64,000 nucleotides of DNA from JAPLDB01 sp038206355 (GCA_038206355.1 JBBRAY010000008.1:1-64000), one strand, 5' to 3'; shown: positions 35,620 through 44,561, counted from the stretch's first letter. Made by a program: numbers and translations. The notes: a model not told the origin generated them from the letters alone.

Positions 35620-36546
35620 TTATTTCAGATCCATTACCGATTTACCGATCTGATTTCCTACGTGGTAAATTTCAATCGTATACTTTCCTTTAACCAATGG
35701 AGTACCTGTTGCCCACATCACCTGAACAGGCAAGTCATTATTAATATAATCAATCGTTTGTTTCATGGTATACACAAGTGCTTGTCCGTTGCTATCAAAT
35801 GTAGCCTGGTCACTTGAAATAACGGCACCATCAGGACCAAGTACGCGCAAATACAAGTCTACTTGTCCGGCATCGATTACTTTATTTTCAGGAAGCGTGA
35901 AACTGGTTTGTATCTTCTCCACTTGTTTGGCCCTTGTGGTTACAGAAGACTTCCCTGCCTTGTTAAAACGCAGGCCTTCAGTCTTAATATTAACCGCACG
36001 TAAAACACTTCCTGCAGCAACTTTACCGGCCAGTTTAGAATTCTGGTCATTCAGATTTTGAACCTTTCCTTTTTCATCATTCAAGGTTGAGCTCAAGTTT
36101 TGATTTTCCGCCTGTAAATAGGTATTGACTTTGTTGAGGGAATCAATCTGTGCCATGTACATGCTGTTCATCTCCCGTAACTGGGCCATCTCAGCTTTTG
36201 CTTTTGCAATTTGCGCCGGCCCTCCAATAGCAATGAGTCGCTGTATCTCAGCTACCTTTGCCTTTATCTCCTCATCGCGTGAGGAAAGTTCAGTCTGGAG
36301 GTTCGTGTTTTCAGATTTTACTTTTTCATATTCTGTTCTGATCTGGTTCAGTTGCGCTTGCACTGCTTCTTTCTCAGCAGTGGTAGTCACAATTTGCTGC
36401 TGGGCATCATCCAGGTTGCTTTTCTTCTCAAAGAACTGCCAAAGCAGGAGTCCGTTCGTACCAAGTAAAATCGCAATAACAATAATTACGATTCCTTTCC
36501 TTGGGCCTTGATCCTGAATATCAGATTTTGTAGAGTCATTATCCAT
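35620..36546 (-). CDS. Membrane-anchored coiled-coil protein
   Basis: 308 residues: a charged cytosolic start, one helix (about 18-38, GIVIIVIAILLGTNGLLLW), a long coiled coil (about 40-170, heptad-rich with TTTAEKEAVQAQLNQIRTEY), and a C-terminal beta domain (about 180-308; SVLRAVNIKTEGLRFNKAGK, then VDLYLRVLGPDGAVIS) probably periplasmic. Sequences of this type are common in Bacteroidota without assigned function. It follows the DUF1844 gene by 11 bases and probably shares its mRNA. Confidence 0.75.
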   Translation of the reverse strand: MDNDSTKSDIQDQGPRKGIVIIVIAILLGTNGLLLWQFFEKKSNLDDAQQQIVTTTAEKEAVQAQLNQIRTEYEKVKSENTNLQTELSSRDEEIKAKVAEIQRLIAIGGPAQIAKAKAEMAQLREMNSMYMAQIDSLNKVNTYLQAENQNLSSTLNDEKGKVQNLNDQNSKLAGKVAAGSVLRAVNIKTEGLRFNKAGKSSVTTRAKQVEKIQTSFTLPENKVIDAGQVDLYLRVLGPDGAVISSDQATFDSNGQALVYTMKQTIDYINNDLPVQVMWATGTPLVKGKYTIEIYHVGNQIGKSVMDLK

Positions 36547-36557
36547 GCGGTGCTATC

Positions 36558-36827
36558 TTAGGTGGTAGTTGTTGGTTTATTGGATTCGTCAACGTAATTT
36601 AACCGGAGTTCGGTAAGGGCATGCTCCAGCGCACGTGTAAGCTCAGGCGATAGATTGTTATGAGTTTTCTCCTTTATCATTTCAAGCATGTCAATGGATT
36701 GCTTTGCCTGGGCGAGGTCCCGTTCCACTTTATCAGTCACCGGATTCTTCAGCTTGCCCATGGCCATCATTGCATTTTGATGAAAGATAAGCATCAGTTG
36801 AATAAAGAGTTCATCGTTGCTTGTCAT
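36558..36827 (-). CDS. DUF1844 domain protein
   Basis: 89 residues from ATG 36827; the in-frame start at 36878 adds unlikely sequence. The DUF1844 pattern is seen in FIQLMLIFHQNAMMAMGKL, AKQSIDMLEMIKEKTHNNLS and LTELRLNYV. Helical, cytosolic, unknown function; widespread in diverse bacteria. It is the first gene of a probable two-gene operon. Confidence 0.82.
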   Translation of the reverse strand: MTSNDELFIQLMLIFHQNAMMAMGKLKNPVTDKVERDLAQAKQSIDMLEMIKEKTHNNLSPELTRALEHALTELRLNYVDESNKPTTTT

Positions 36828-36987
36828 GCATAAACTTTTGAGCGGAAACAAACCTACATGATTTTTTTCAATAATCAACTAATGAAATAAAAAAATGATT
36901 TCGGCTCACAGGCTCCGAAAATTGAATGTTGTTATAAAATTTTGATCGACTTTTGCGGCGGCAATTTCGCCTGAAGTATTCCCTAAA

Positions 36988-38148
36988 ATGATCATTGAAC
37001 AAACGCTTTCATCTGAAGAAAAAATAAAACTACTGAGTAGCGGAAACATTTTTTTTTCAGAATTGGAAAGGCTGATTGACGAAACAACAAATGAAATTCA
37101 TTTTCAGGTTTACATCTTTGAAGCCGACGAAACAGGTTCACGGATTGCAAATGCTTTGCTCAGGGCTGCGCTGCGCGGCGTAAAGATCTTTCTTTTGATA
37201 GACGCCTATGGTTCGTCAGATTTTCCCGGTGAGATACAGGATCAATTGCAAAAGGCCGGAGCAGAAATAAAACGTTACGGTCCCTTTATTAAAGGTGGAA
37301 GGTTTCATCTTGGCAGGCGCCTGCACAGGAAGGTCATCGTTTTCGATAAGACAATCGCAATTGTCGCCGGACTGAACATCAGCAATAATTATAATGACCT
37401 GAATAATAAAAAAGCATGGCTTGATTTTGCTGTTTTGGTGAATGGCAGTGTTGTTCAAAAGCTTCATTCTATTTGTCTTCAGCGATGGATTAAAAAACCA
37501 CTGCGGAAAATGCCGTTGAAGGCCCCGAAAGAAAAAGGCGTTACTCCTGCTATACTGAAAGTAAGACAGAATGACTGGCTTCGCGGACTCAATGAAGCAC
37601 ATGCATCTTATGTGCGGGAGATATCCAATGCTGATCATTCATTATTTATAGTCGGAGGGTATTTTCTTCCCGGTGGCCGCGTGAGAAGTGTGATGAGACA
37701 GGCCGCCGATAGGGGTGTGAAAATAAAAATCATCATTGCCATGGAATCCGATGTTGCCGTTCAGCGCAATGCCATTCAATTTTTATACCGATGGATGCTG
37801 GACCGTGGATTTGAAATTTACGAATACCTCCCTTCGAATGTACATGGAAAGGTATTGGTGGCAGATAAAAAAAACACCATCATTGGATCGTATGACGTAA
37901 ACAACCTGAGCACTTTTTCCAACATAGAACTCAACCTCGACATATTCCATGAACCCCTGTCGGCTTCATTTCACGATGAGCTTGAAAAAATTTCTGTTAG
38001 AGATTGCAGGCTTGTTACGTTGGAGGAATTAACCAAAAGGATGAACTTGTGGAGGCGATTCAAATACTGGATATCTTACCAGATTGCAAAATCTTTTTTT
38101 GCTTTGGCCACGTGGACAGCCAGGGATGATGAGGATGAATACCAATAA
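36988..38148 (+). CDS. Phospholipase D-like / cardiolipin synthase family protein
   Basis: 386 residues with two HKD motifs: HRKVIVFD (His113, Lys115, Asp120) and HGKVLVAD (His286, Lys288, Asp293), each followed by the usual GLN/GSYDVNN turn. There are no N-terminal transmembrane helices, so it is a soluble or peripheral cardiolipin synthase (ClsB-like) or other phosphatidyltransferase rather than ClsA. The C-terminal WRRFKYWISYQIAKSFF segment is amphipathic and may bind the membrane. ATG at 36988. Confidence 0.9.
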   Translation: MIIEQTLSSEEKIKLLSSGNIFFSELERLIDETTNEIHFQVYIFEADETGSRIANALLRAALRGVKIFLLIDAYGSSDFPGEIQDQLQKAGAEIKRYGPFIKGGRFHLGRRLHRKVIVFDKTIAIVAGLNISNNYNDLNNKKAWLDFAVLVNGSVVQKLHSICLQRWIKKPLRKMPLKAPKEKGVTPAILKVRQNDWLRGLNEAHASYVREISNADHSLFIVGGYFLPGGRVRSVMRQAADRGVKIKIIIAMESDVAVQRNAIQFLYRWMLDRGFEIYEYLPSNVHGKVLVADKKNTIIGSYDVNNLSTFSNIELNLDIFHEPLSASFHDELEKISVRDCRLVTLEELTKRMNLWRRFKYWISYQIAKSFFALATWTARDDEDEYQ

Positions 38149-38160
38149 TAATTTGCAGAC

Positions 38161-38604
38161 ATGAATGAAATCGCAACAGCGACACTTGCCGATATCGGCC
38201 CCCTTGCGGAAATGTTTGACAGTTACAGGCAATTTTACAGGCAGCAAACGGACCTTGAAGGCGCCCGCAAATTTTTATCAGAAAGAATCTCTAAAAATGA
38301 ATCTGTAATATTTATTGTCAGGGTAAATGATGTTGCTTCGGGCTTTGTTCAATGCTACCCGTTATTTACTTCTGTAGGTATGAAACGGCTCTGGTTGCTC
38401 AATGATTTATTTGTAAGAGAAAATTTCCGTGGGCAGGGCATTTCAAAACTATTGATGAATCGGTGCAAACAACTTGCAAAAGAAACCGGCGCCAAAGGAC
38501 TGATGCTGGAAACAGAAAAAACAAATGAAATCGGGAACAGGTTGTATCCACAGGAGGGGTTTGTGCTGAATGAAACGGGAAATTTTTATGAGTGGGTGAA
38601 ATGA
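38161..38604 (+). CDS. GNAT family N-acetyltransferase
   Basis: 147 residues. Acetyl-CoA motif A is seen in LNDLFVRENFRGQGISKLLM and motif B in GLMLETEKTNEIGNRLYPQEGF. It starts 12 bases after the PLD-like gene and is probably cotranscribed. Substrate unknown. Confidence 0.88.
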   Translation: MNEIATATLADIGPLAEMFDSYRQFYRQQTDLEGARKFLSERISKNESVIFIVRVNDVASGFVQCYPLFTSVGMKRLWLLNDLFVRENFRGQGISKLLMNRCKQLAKETGAKGLMLETEKTNEIGNRLYPQEGFVLNETGNFYEWVK

Positions 38605-38660
38605 AAAAAAAATACAGTATGATCATCAAAACTATTCCTTGTTCTCACCTAAAATCTATT

Positions 38661-38752
38661 TCAAATCCCGAAGGGATTAAATATCATTTACCCCTGATGA
38701 AGTCGGGGGTAAATGCGTACAAGTGATCTCCTTCAACCACGAAGTGGTTGAA
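38661..38752 (+). repeat. REP-type hairpins left of the RAYT gene
   Basis: Three palindromes: TCAAATCCCGAAGGGATTAA with tail ATATCA (38661-38685); CATTTACCCC (38685-38694) pairing perfectly with GGGGTAAATG (38706-38715); and TTCAACCAC-GAA-GTGGTTGAA (38732-38752) with tail TATCA. The last abuts the transposase stop codon. The palindrome-plus-TATCA unit recurs on the other side of the gene in the same orientation. Confidence 0.7.
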
Positions 38753-38754
38753 TA

Positions 38755-39204
38755 TCAATCGAACAAATATTTCTCATCAAATTCCACTTCATGCTCAATG
38801 AGTAATTCAATATACTCATCTTTAAAGGTTTTCTTCCGGTGATGCTCAACCTGGTTTTGCACGTACCGAATCAGGTTTTTCTTCGCTTCGATAGCATAAG
38901 TGAATCCGCCGTATCCAATCTGCCATGAATCAAAAGCAGGGAAAAGGTTTTTAGACTTTATATATTCATTACTCGCGATCTTTATATCTTTTACCAGGAA
39001 TGCCAAAGCCACCGTGGGATGAATGTGTGTAACAATATGAACATGATCTTCAATTCCGCCTATCTGGTACAGGTGGCATTTTTTCTTGGCGAGTATTCCT
39101 GCTATATATTTATACAGTTCAGGTCTGTTATTCGCTTCAAGTGTCTTGCGCCTATGCTTGGTACCGAATACGATTTGATAAAGATTTTGATTGTAAGATC
39201 CCAT
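38755..39204 (-). CDS. REP-associated tyrosine transposase (RAYT, TnpA-REP, IS200/IS605-like)
   Basis: 149 residues from ATG 39204 (MGSYNQNLYQIVFGTKHR). Y1 HUH nuclease features: the metal-binding EDHVHIVTH (His54, His56) and the catalytic tyrosine in IRYVQNQVEHH (Tyr114). The FTYAIEAKKNLIRYVQNQ form and flanking REP palindromes point to a RAYT, a domesticated relative of IS200 TnpA that acts on REP hairpins, rather than to a self-mobile IS. The frame is intact. It probably disseminates the REP units seen here. Confidence 0.88.
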   Translation of the reverse strand: MGSYNQNLYQIVFGTKHRRKTLEANNRPELYKYIAGILAKKKCHLYQIGGIEDHVHIVTHIHPTVALAFLVKDIKIASNEYIKSKNLFPAFDSWQIGYGGFTYAIEAKKNLIRYVQNQVEHHRKKTFKDEYIELLIEHEVEFDEKYLFD

Positions 39205-39270
39205 GACTTTTTTTTTACAAATTAAATTCATGGTTTTCTATTGCGCATCCGATAAAAGCGAATTTTTTCC

Positions 39271-39345
39271 TTCAATCCCGGAGGGATTGAATATCAGTTA
39301 CCTCTGACCTAGTCAGAGGACAGTAACCCCTGACGCACTCAGTGC
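39271..39345 (+). repeat. REP-type hairpins right of the RAYT gene
   Basis: TTCAATCCC-GGA-GGGATTGAA (39271-39291) with tail TATCA; CCTCTGAC (39301-39308) pairing perfectly with GTCAGAGG (39312-39319); and GCACTCAGTGC (39335-39345). The first unit differs from the copy at 38732-38752 at paired positions (CAATCCC/GGGATTG against CAACCAC/GTGGTTG), i.e. compensatory changes. Confidence 0.7.
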
Positions 39346-39394
39346 ATATAAACCCGGAGAACAATAGTGAAAGATAAATAATTCCGCTCGCCAT

Positions 39395-39505
39395 GAAACC
39401 GGGTCCTTTATTCAATAGCCCCGGCTGAAGCGAATACCCCGGATGCGTTGGCCGGGGCGATGGCCGGAGTAGCAGTGGAAGACGGGACGGAGGTTTCTAT
39501 GAAAC
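39395..39505 (+). ncRNA. Putative structured RNA, Flavo-1-like
   Basis: A GC-rich island in AT-rich DNA. It reads TAGCCCCGGCTGAAGCGAA (39416-39434), then a strong hairpin CCCCGG (39437-39442) / CCGGGG (39451-39456), then GGCCGGAGTAGCAGTGGAAG and GACGGGACGG. An outer helix joins GAAACC (39395-39400) to GGTTTC (39492-39497), and GTTTC-TAT-GAAAC can form an alternative end hairpin. The order of an AGCCCCG..TGAAGCG strand, variable GC hairpin, and GGAGTAGC..GGGA strand agrees with what I remember of the Bacteroidota Flavo-1 RNA motif (function unknown). Not verified by a covariance model. Confidence 0.5.
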
Positions 39506-39590
39506 AATAAACTTTCGCTCCCAAAAATCAGGATAGAATGTGACTGCTTCAGTCGTTCCTCCCTCGCAATTCCATTTCCAATTTAATTCT

Positions 39591-40826
39591 CTAATCCAAT
39601 TCAACATCCACCTGATTCCTCAACAAATCATCAATCGTTTCACGCTTGCGGATGAGGTGCGCTTTGCCTTTGTAGATGAACACTTCAGCAGGACGCATGC
39701 GTGAGTTGTAATTGTTGCTCATGGAAAAACCGTACGCACCGGCATTGCAGATGGCGAGAATGTCACCTTCGCGGACTTCACTGATTTTTCGATCCCAGCC
39801 CAGCGTATCCGTTTCACAGATATATCCCACCACAGAATAAATGCGCGGCTTGCCTCCGGGATTGGAAACGTTGGCGATGTGGTGATGCGAATCATAAAAC
39901 ATCGGACGGATGAGGTGATTTTGTCCGCTGTCAACGCCTGCGAAAACAGTGGAGAGTGTTTGCTTAATGACGTTTACCTTAACAAGTAAAAAACCACACT
40001 CGCTGACGAGAAATTTCCCCGGTTCAAACCACAGCTCAAGCTGGCGACCATAGCTTTTACAGAACTCTGCAAATCGTTGTGAGAGTTCTGTGCCAAGTTC
40101 TTCGATGTCGGTGACTGCATCATCATCTTTATACGCCACTTTAAATCCGCTTCCGAAATCAATGAACTCCAGGTCAGGAAAACTTTGTGCCGTTTCAAAC
40201 ATGAGATCTGCCACGCGAAGAAAAACCGATGAATCGAGAATCTCAGAGCCGGTGTGAATGTGCAGGCCGTTTATTTTGATGTTATAATTTTTTACGATGC
40301 GTTCCACATGCCGCAACTGGTAAATGGAAATGCCGAACTTGGAATCAATATGTCCGGTTTGAATGTGCGTATTACCACCAGCCATGATGTGCGGATTGAG
40401 CCGTATGCAACATGGAACCTTGCCACCGAAATCGTGGCCGAAATGTTCGAGTACGGAGATATTGTCAATGTTGATCTTTACGCCCAGTTCAACTGCTTTC
40501 ATGATCTCTTCGAATGAAACACCGTTTGGGGTAAATAAAATTTCGTTCGCAGAAAAACCTGCCAGCATTCCCAGTTGCACTTCTTCAATGGAAACGGCAT
40601 CCAGTCCCGCTCCGATTTTTTTCATCAGCTTCAATATCGCCTGATTAGAATTTGCCTTGAGCGCATATTTTATTTTGAGCGAAACACCTTTGAAAGGTGA
40701 GGTGAGTTTTTGATATTGCCTTTCGATGATGTCTCCGTCATATACATAAAGCGGTGAACCATATTGGGAGCAAAGTGCTGTGAGCTGATTTGCATTTTTG
40801 GCCAGATAACTATTGAGTTCTTCCAT
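39591..40826 (-). CDS. lysA: Diaminopimelate decarboxylase
   Basis: Last step of lysine synthesis: meso-DAP to lysine plus CO2, PLP-dependent. 411 residues from ATG 40826; 45 residues of open frame upstream are not protein-like. PLP lysine in IKYALKANSN (Lys57). Other marks are GLHIHTGSEI, FIDFGSGFKV, WFEPGKFLVSECG and, near the end, CNAGAYGFSMSNNYN with the active-site Tyr. This belongs to the fold-III alanine-racemase-like group; the ICETDT Cys and FEPG context support DAP over Orn/Arg decarboxylase. Confidence 0.95.
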   Translation of the reverse strand: MEELNSYLAKNANQLTALCSQYGSPLYVYDGDIIERQYQKLTSPFKGVSLKIKYALKANSNQAILKLMKKIGAGLDAVSIEEVQLGMLAGFSANEILFTPNGVSFEEIMKAVELGVKINIDNISVLEHFGHDFGGKVPCCIRLNPHIMAGGNTHIQTGHIDSKFGISIYQLRHVERIVKNYNIKINGLHIHTGSEILDSSVFLRVADLMFETAQSFPDLEFIDFGSGFKVAYKDDDAVTDIEELGTELSQRFAEFCKSYGRQLELWFEPGKFLVSECGFLLVKVNVIKQTLSTVFAGVDSGQNHLIRPMFYDSHHHIANVSNPGGKPRIYSVVGYICETDTLGWDRKISEVREGDILAICNAGAYGFSMSNNYNSRMRPAEVFIYKGKAHLIRKRETIDDLLRNQVDVELD

Positions 40827-40880
40827 TAACTTTCCTGATGCTAAAAAGATTGTATTATTGAAGTTCAAAAGTATAACAAT

Positions 40881-41294
40881 ATGAAGCGTGTAACCTCTAT
40901 TGGCGGAATTTTTTTCAAGTGCGAAAACCCTGAACAGATCAGGGCATGGTACAACAAGCATCTTGGCATCAATACGGATGCATACGGTGCTTCTTTCGAG
41001 TGGCGCAAGAGCGACAAGCCGGAGGAGAAAGGATTCACAGCCTGGAGTCCGATGAAGGAAGATACCAAATACTTTGACCCGTCACCAAAACAATTCATGA
41101 TCAACTTCCGTGTGGAGAATCTTGAAGAGCTGGTGAAAGTTTTGAGAAGCGAAGGCATTGAGGTCGTAGATGAGATCGAATCATTTGATTACGGAAAGTT
41201 TGTACATATCATGGATCCTGAAGGAAATAAAATAGAATTATGGGAGCCAAAAGATGTGGAGTTTGAAAAAATGCTGGGCGTTGTAACTAAATAA
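40881..41294 (+). CDS. VOC (glyoxalase/dioxygenase) superfamily protein
   Basis: 137 residues, one two-module VOC fold (SIGGIFFKCENPEQIRAWYNKHLG first module; FRVENLEELVKVLRSEGIEVV and IMDPEGNKIELWEP second). The metal positions look partly kept (terminal Glu of IELWEP). The enzyme activity cannot be told. It starts 54 bases from the divergent lysA start and is followed by the PhzF gene after 13 bases, likely one operon. Confidence 0.87.
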   Translation: MKRVTSIGGIFFKCENPEQIRAWYNKHLGINTDAYGASFEWRKSDKPEEKGFTAWSPMKEDTKYFDPSPKQFMINFRVENLEELVKVLRSEGIEVVDEIESFDYGKFVHIMDPEGNKIELWEPKDVEFEKMLGVVTK

Positions 41295-41307
41295 ATTTAT
41301 TTTAATT

Positions 41308-42090
41308 ATGAAACTAAAAATCTATCAGGTCGATGCCTTTACCGATAAACTCTTCGGAGGAAATCCTGCTGCTGTAGTTCCGCTGAATGAATGGCTGCCT
41401 GATGCTTCACTTCAGAATATTGCTGCAGAAAATAATCTCGCAGAGACTGCTTTCTTCGTGAAAACTACAAATGGTTTTCACTTGCGTTGGTTTACACCGG
41501 AGAATGAAATTGATCTCTGTGGACATGCAACGGTTGCGTCTGCATTTGTTTTGCATCACTTAGAAAATTATAAAGGAGAAGAAATTTCCTTTGAATCCAA
41601 AAGCGGAAGACTGACGGTAAGAAAAAACGGCGACCTGTTCACGCTTAATTTTCCCGCTTATGAAATCTCATCTGCCGAAGCAACCAACGATGTAATTGAC
41701 GCCATAGGGAAAGTTCCGGCTGAAGTTTTCAAAATGAAAAATGATCTGATGCTTGTATATCATGATCAGGTTACATTACAGATGATAAAACCGGATTTCG
41801 GAAAGCTAAAGAAATGTGCAGCACGTGCGGTTTTAATTACTTCACCATCTGACGAAACGGATTTCGTTTATCGTTTCTTTGCACCTAAAATGGGAATTGA
41901 TGAAGACCCTGCAACGGGATCGGCCCAATGTTCACTCCTACCTTACTGGAGTGCACGTCTGAATAAAACTTCGCTCTCCTCCATTCAATTATCCAAAAGA
42001 ATTGGTCATCTGCATGGTGCTTTGAAAGGTGATCGTGTAGAAATTTCAGGAAAAGCTGTGTTATACCTTAAGGGCGAGATTGAAATTTAA
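41308..42090 (+). CDS. PhzF family isomerase/epimerase-like protein
   Basis: 260 residues of the diaminopimelate-epimerase-like fold. Seen: YQVDAFTDKLFGGNPAAVV, the conserved Glu in NLAETAFF, LRWFTPENEIDLCGHATVA and, in the C-terminal half, MGIDEDPATGSAQCSLLPYW. Members isomerise phenazine precursors or related acids, but most Bacteroidota copies have unknown substrates and no phz genes are near. Probably cotranscribed with the VOC gene. Confidence 0.9.
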   Translation: MKLKIYQVDAFTDKLFGGNPAAVVPLNEWLPDASLQNIAAENNLAETAFFVKTTNGFHLRWFTPENEIDLCGHATVASAFVLHHLENYKGEEISFESKSGRLTVRKNGDLFTLNFPAYEISSAEATNDVIDAIGKVPAEVFKMKNDLMLVYHDQVTLQMIKPDFGKLKKCAARAVLITSPSDETDFVYRFFAPKMGIDEDPATGSAQCSLLPYWSARLNKTSLSSIQLSKRIGHLHGALKGDRVEISGKAVLYLKGEIEI

Positions 42091-42157
42091 GATCTATTTA
42101 TCATCCATTAGATTCTTCTTTAATTTCTCAGGCCTCCTATTTTTCGAAATTCGTGAT

Positions 42158-42192
42158 TTTGTATTCGAAATTTCAGAATTCCCTTACCTTTG
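42158..42192 (+). promoter_or_regulatory. Putative promoter of serC-serA
   Basis: TTTG (42158-42161) and TACCTTTG (42185-42192), spaced 23 bases apart, match Bacteroidota -33/-7 elements. Transcription would begin about seven bases later, some 20 bases before the serC ATG. Confidence 0.45.
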
Positions 42193-42220
42193 GACCTCCT
42201 AAATCTAAAACCTAACCGCT

Positions 42221-43288
42221 ATGACCCGCAAACATAATTTCGGTGCCGGACCCGGCATATTACCTGAATCCGCTTTACAAAAAGCTGCTGCTGATATTCT
42301 GAACTTCAATAACTCCGGAATGGGTGTGCTGGAAATCTCTCACCGCAGCAAGGATTTCGAAGCCGTATTGCAAAAAGCAAAATCACTCGTTAAAGAATTG
42401 CTGAAAGTTCCTGATACGCATGAGGTACTTTTCGTTCAGGGCGGCGCGAGTACTCAGTTTGCCATGGTGCCGATGAACCTGCTGAAAAAGAAAGCCGCAT
42501 ACATTGACGAAGGTGCCTGGAGTAATAAAGCCATCAAAGAAGCTAAACTTTTTGGTGAGGTAAATGTGCTGGCATCCAGTAAAGACAAGAATTATTCATA
42601 CATGCCCACGGGTTATACAATCCCTGCCGATTGCGATTACCTGCACATCACATCCAATGAAACAATTCACGGCACACAGATTAAAAATTTTCCTGAATCA
42701 CCGATTCCTGTTGTGTGCGACATGTCATCCGATATTTTCTCACGTCCTGTTGACGTTTCGAAATTCGATATCATCTATGCGGGCGCACAAAAAAATATGG
42801 GACCCTCCGGAGTGACCATGGTCATCATTAAGAAGGACATCGTTGGCAAACATGGAAAAACAATTCCGACCATGCTTGATTACAAAACACATCTCGACAA
42901 TGATTCTCTTTACAATACACCTCCTGTATTCGGAATACTGATGATCATGTATACGCTTGAATGGCTGAAGAGCATCGGTGGTGTGGAAGGCATGGAAAAA
43001 ATCAACAAGCAAAAATTTGATTTATTCTATGGTGAAGTGGACGGCAATCCCATGTTTGTCGGTACTGCTGCAAAGGAGGATCGTTCTCCTATGAACGCCT
43101 GTTTTCTTTTGTATGACAACGCGCTTGACGAAGAATTTTTAAACATGACCAAAACCGCAGGCATCATTGGCATCAAGGGACACCGTTCAGTCGGCGGATT
43201 CCGTGCGAGCATGTATAATGCGCTTCCGCTTGAGAGTGTGAAAGTGCTGGTTCAGGTGATGAAAGAATTTGCAAATGTAAAGGCATAA
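42221..43288 (+). CDS. serC: Phosphoserine aminotransferase
   Basis: PLP enzyme converting 3-phosphohydroxypyruvate plus glutamate to phosphoserine in serine (and possibly PLP) synthesis. 355 residues. Seen: HNFGAGPGILPESAL, MGVLEISHRSKDF, FVQGGASTQFAMVP, the PLP lysine in YAGAQKNMGPSGV, and the C-terminal HRSVGGFRASMYNA. Followed after 67 bases by serA, with a small hairpin ACCCC/GGGGT at 43302-43319 between, which may act as an mRNA-stability or attenuation element. Confidence 0.96.
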   Translation: MTRKHNFGAGPGILPESALQKAAADILNFNNSGMGVLEISHRSKDFEAVLQKAKSLVKELLKVPDTHEVLFVQGGASTQFAMVPMNLLKKKAAYIDEGAWSNKAIKEAKLFGEVNVLASSKDKNYSYMPTGYTIPADCDYLHITSNETIHGTQIKNFPESPIPVVCDMSSDIFSRPVDVSKFDIIYAGAQKNMGPSGVTMVIIKKDIVGKHGKTIPTMLDYKTHLDNDSLYNTPPVFGILMIMYTLEWLKSIGGVEGMEKINKQKFDLFYGEVDGNPMFVGTAAKEDRSPMNACFLLYDNALDEEFLNMTKTAGIIGIKGHRSVGGFRASMYNALPLESVKVLVQVMKEFANVKA

Positions 43289-43355
43289 AAGGAGAACGAT
43301 GACCCCGAAACTTTGGGGTGATAATTATGATACATTGTGATCAAAAAATAAAATC

Positions 43356-44327
43356 ATGGTAAAAATATTAGCCAACGACGGAATAGATTCCGCCGGTATG
43401 AAAATTTTCGAAGCGGCGGGATTTACAGTCTCAACCGATAAAGTAGCACAGGAAAATTTAAGCGATGCGCTTAAGAATTTTGATGCTGTTCTGGTTCGTA
43501 GCGCCACTCAGGTTCGTCAGATAAATATTGATGCAGTTCCGAATCTTAAACTGATCGGTCGCGCCGGTGTGGGGATGGATAATATTGACGTGAAATATGC
43601 GCGTGAGAAAGGACTGGCTGTTGTGAACACTCCTGCTGCATCATCTCAATCAGTAGCCGAACTGGTATTTGCACATTTATTCACGGGTGTTCGTTTGCTA
43701 CATGATGCGAACCGTAACATGCCGGCCAGCGATTCAAAAGAAACCTTTGATAAACTGAAAAAAAAATATTCTGCAGGCAGTGAATTGCGTGGAAAAACGC
43801 TGGGCATCATTGGCGCCGGACAAATCGGTAAATGTGTCGCTGCGATTGCTATTGGTCTTGGCATGAACGTTTTGTTTCACCGGCTCAATAATGAAGATGT
43901 TGTTGTAGACCTTGACTTTCATCCTGCATTGAGTCAGCGAAAAGTTTCCATCGCTTTTAAATGTGTTTCATTCACCAAGCTGATTACAGAAAGCGATTTC
44001 ATTACCATGCATGTTCCTTTCCCGAAAGGAAGCACCGCTGTAATCGGTAAAAAAGAATTTGACCTCATGAAACCCGGCGTAGGTATCGTAAACACAGCCC
44101 GGGGAGGGGTGGTTTCAGAAAATGATTTAATAGAAGCTCTTAACTCCGGTAAAGTTGGTTTCGCAGGAATTGATGTTTTCCAAGGGGAGCCACTCATCAA
44201 GGAAGCATTGCGCAATAATCCTAAAGTATCACTCAGTCCGCATATCGGCGGTTCCACCAAAGAAGCGCAGGAAAGGATTGGGATTGAACTGGCGCAAAAA
44301 GTAGTCGAGTATTTCAATAGCAAGTAA
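43356..44327 (+). CDS. serA: D-3-phosphoglycerate dehydrogenase, short form
   Basis: Oxidises 3-phosphoglycerate to 3-phosphohydroxypyruvate with NAD, the first step of serine synthesis. 323 residues, without the C-terminal ACT domain of E. coli SerA, so probably not serine-inhibited through that domain. Seen: GRAGVGMDNID, the nucleotide-binding GIIGAGQIGK, VNTARGGVV, and the catalytic His in SPHIGGSTKEAQ. There is a roughly 15-residue insertion after NVLFHRLNN. Adjacent to serC, which supports the substrate assignment. Confidence 0.92.
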   Translation: MVKILANDGIDSAGMKIFEAAGFTVSTDKVAQENLSDALKNFDAVLVRSATQVRQINIDAVPNLKLIGRAGVGMDNIDVKYAREKGLAVVNTPAASSQSVAELVFAHLFTGVRLLHDANRNMPASDSKETFDKLKKKYSAGSELRGKTLGIIGAGQIGKCVAAIAIGLGMNVLFHRLNNEDVVVDLDFHPALSQRKVSIAFKCVSFTKLITESDFITMHVPFPKGSTAVIGKKEFDLMKPGVGIVNTARGGVVSENDLIEALNSGKVGFAGIDVFQGEPLIKEALRNNPKVSLSPHIGGSTKEAQERIGIELAQKVVEYFNSK

Positions 44328-44530
44328 CCACTCGTTTTGCCATCACTACTGGTACTGTTCTGCATTAAATAAATGGTTCTATACCCCTTAAGAGAACCTG
44401 AATAACAAACTTCCATTAGATTATTTTTTTTGTTTGCAGAAGAAATCCCGGCTCCCGGTTTTTCCGTTTCCTGCATTTTGCTTTGAAAAAGGAGCAAATA
44501 AATCCTTCAAAAAAATCAGGGAAAACCCTC

Positions 44531-44561
44531 TTTACTGGCATTGGTCCAACTCCTACATTTG
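44531..44561 (+). promoter_or_regulatory. Putative promoter for the 174-aa secreted protein
   Basis: TTTA (44531-44534), N19, TACATTTG (44554-44561). The -7 box is an exact TAnnTTTG match; the -33 box has one mismatch. It favours the ATG at 44604 over the earlier in-frame start at 44541. Confidence 0.4.

Noticed and set aside
38755..39345. Complete IS200/IS605 insertion sequence
   Set aside because: No TnpB gene, and the flanking hairpins are REP-type units repeated on both sides rather than distinct left and right ends; RAYT fits better.
39395..39505. Riboswitch controlling lysA
   Set aside because: It lies beyond the 3' end of lysA, which is transcribed in the other direction, so it cannot be the lysA leader; the sequence also does not resemble the lysine riboswitch.
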